Assembly: GCA_004297725.1 (NCBI GenBank)
Contig: SCUS01000156.1
Location: 1-64,000, forward strand
Length of the DNA stretch: 64,000 nucleotides
Direction: 5' to 3'
From: Myxococcaceae bacterium
GTDB lineage: Bacteria > Myxococcota_A > Polyangia > Polyangiales > Ga0077539
The translations under genes and the position numbers were made by a program. The notes beneath the pieces are model-generated. The model saw nothing but the letters and a program-made list of their open reading frames with translations. It had not been told where the DNA came from and ran no database searches. Shown here one piece after another: positions 63,843 to 64,000 of this stretch. Positions within the stretch are counted from its first letter, which is position 1. The number at the start of each line of letters is the position of its first letter.

Positions 63843-64000
63843 TCACATCAGGTTGTGCCGGCGCATGTAGTCGGCGGCCTCGTCGTACTGGCCCGACTCG
63901 TTGGCGAACTGCACGTGGTTCCTGATCGTCCCGAACCACTCCCGCGTCGACGGCCGCAGCCGGGCGCGCGCCGCCTCCAGCATCGGCATGGTGATGGGCT
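63843..64000 (-). CDS. C-terminal end of a protein cut by the window edge
   Basis: The 52 visible codons read PITMPMLEAARARLRPSTR, then EWFGTIRNHVQFANESGQYD and end DYMRRHNLM before TGA (63843-63845). The pattern of a conserved Trp followed by a helix and YD near the end resembles C-termini seen in some AAA+ ATPases, but identity cannot be assigned from this fragment. It lies 53 bp upstream of terC in the same orientation. Confidence 0.55.
   Translation of the reverse strand, partial: PITMPMLEAARARLRPSTREWFGTIRNHVQFANESGQYDEAADYMRRHNLM

Overview
This is a gene-dense window of very GC-rich DNA with short gaps, many 4-bp ATGA/GTGA gene overlaps and frequent GTG starts. The gene set is chromosomal: cell shape, haem synthesis, pyruvate dehydrogenase, CoaBC, HtpG and cyclic glucan synthesis. 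The combination points to a Gram-negative predatory or gliding-type bacterium, most likely Myxococcota. The clues are paired TolQ/TolR/TolR motors, an OmpA protein with thrombospondin type 3 repeats, FHA-GGDEF and hemerythrin-GGDEF proteins, long Ala/Glu-rich coiled coils and a FliH/SctL-like orphan. That placement is inference from gene content; there is no rRNA or tRNA gene to confirm it.

Layout. 1-1.3 kb: a decayed Uma2 nuclease gene whose 5' side runs into a solitary type I-E-like CRISPR repeat, a 32-nt spacer and a degenerate repeat, followed by an intact Uma2 gene. 1.3-9 kb: bestrophin-like channel, DUF4142 protein, a PH-like protein, hemerythrin-GGDEF sensor, HtpG, a coiled-coil protein with 33-bp tandem repeats, and a small membrane protein. 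9-14.5 kb: a three-gene signalling operon of a REC-histidine kinase, a PilZ-like/methyltransferase fusion of the PhcB (3-hydroxypalmitate methyl ester synthase) type, and a six-TM hybrid kinase with two kinase cores. This looks like an undescribed phc/lqs/cqs-style quorum-sensing locus and is the most interesting part of the window.

14.5-25.3 kb: one long minus-strand run, mreB-mreC-mreD-mrdA-rodA, then a membrane protein with a Cys-rich tail, a small unknown protein, a nitrilase-family amidase, VanW protein and coaBC. 25.5-33.5 kb: a second minus-strand run, pdhA-pdhB-pdhC, an unknown protein, a CcsA/HemX protein, hemA, hemC and an FHA/degenerate-GGDEF protein. 33.6-40.9 kb: an outer-membrane protein, then two divergently transcribed TolQ-TolR-TolR motor operons around a 584-bp control region with a good sigma-70 promoter, and a Fur regulator. 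40.9-44.8 kb: M50 protease with a FliH/SctL-like protein and an unknown partner, a DUF2207-like membrane protein, and a DUF1232-type protein.

44.9-49.5 kb: OmpA/TSP3 protein, SDR oxidoreductase, a small exported protein, TrmL, and an unknown small protein. 49.6-59.4 kb: a 2829-residue cyclic beta-1,2-glucan synthase followed directly by an outer-membrane protein. 59.4-64 kb: CGFS glutaredoxin, a long coiled-coil protein with an N-terminal methyltransferase-like fold and a translationally coupled partner, a TerC-family protein, and the C-terminal end of a further gene cut by the window edge.
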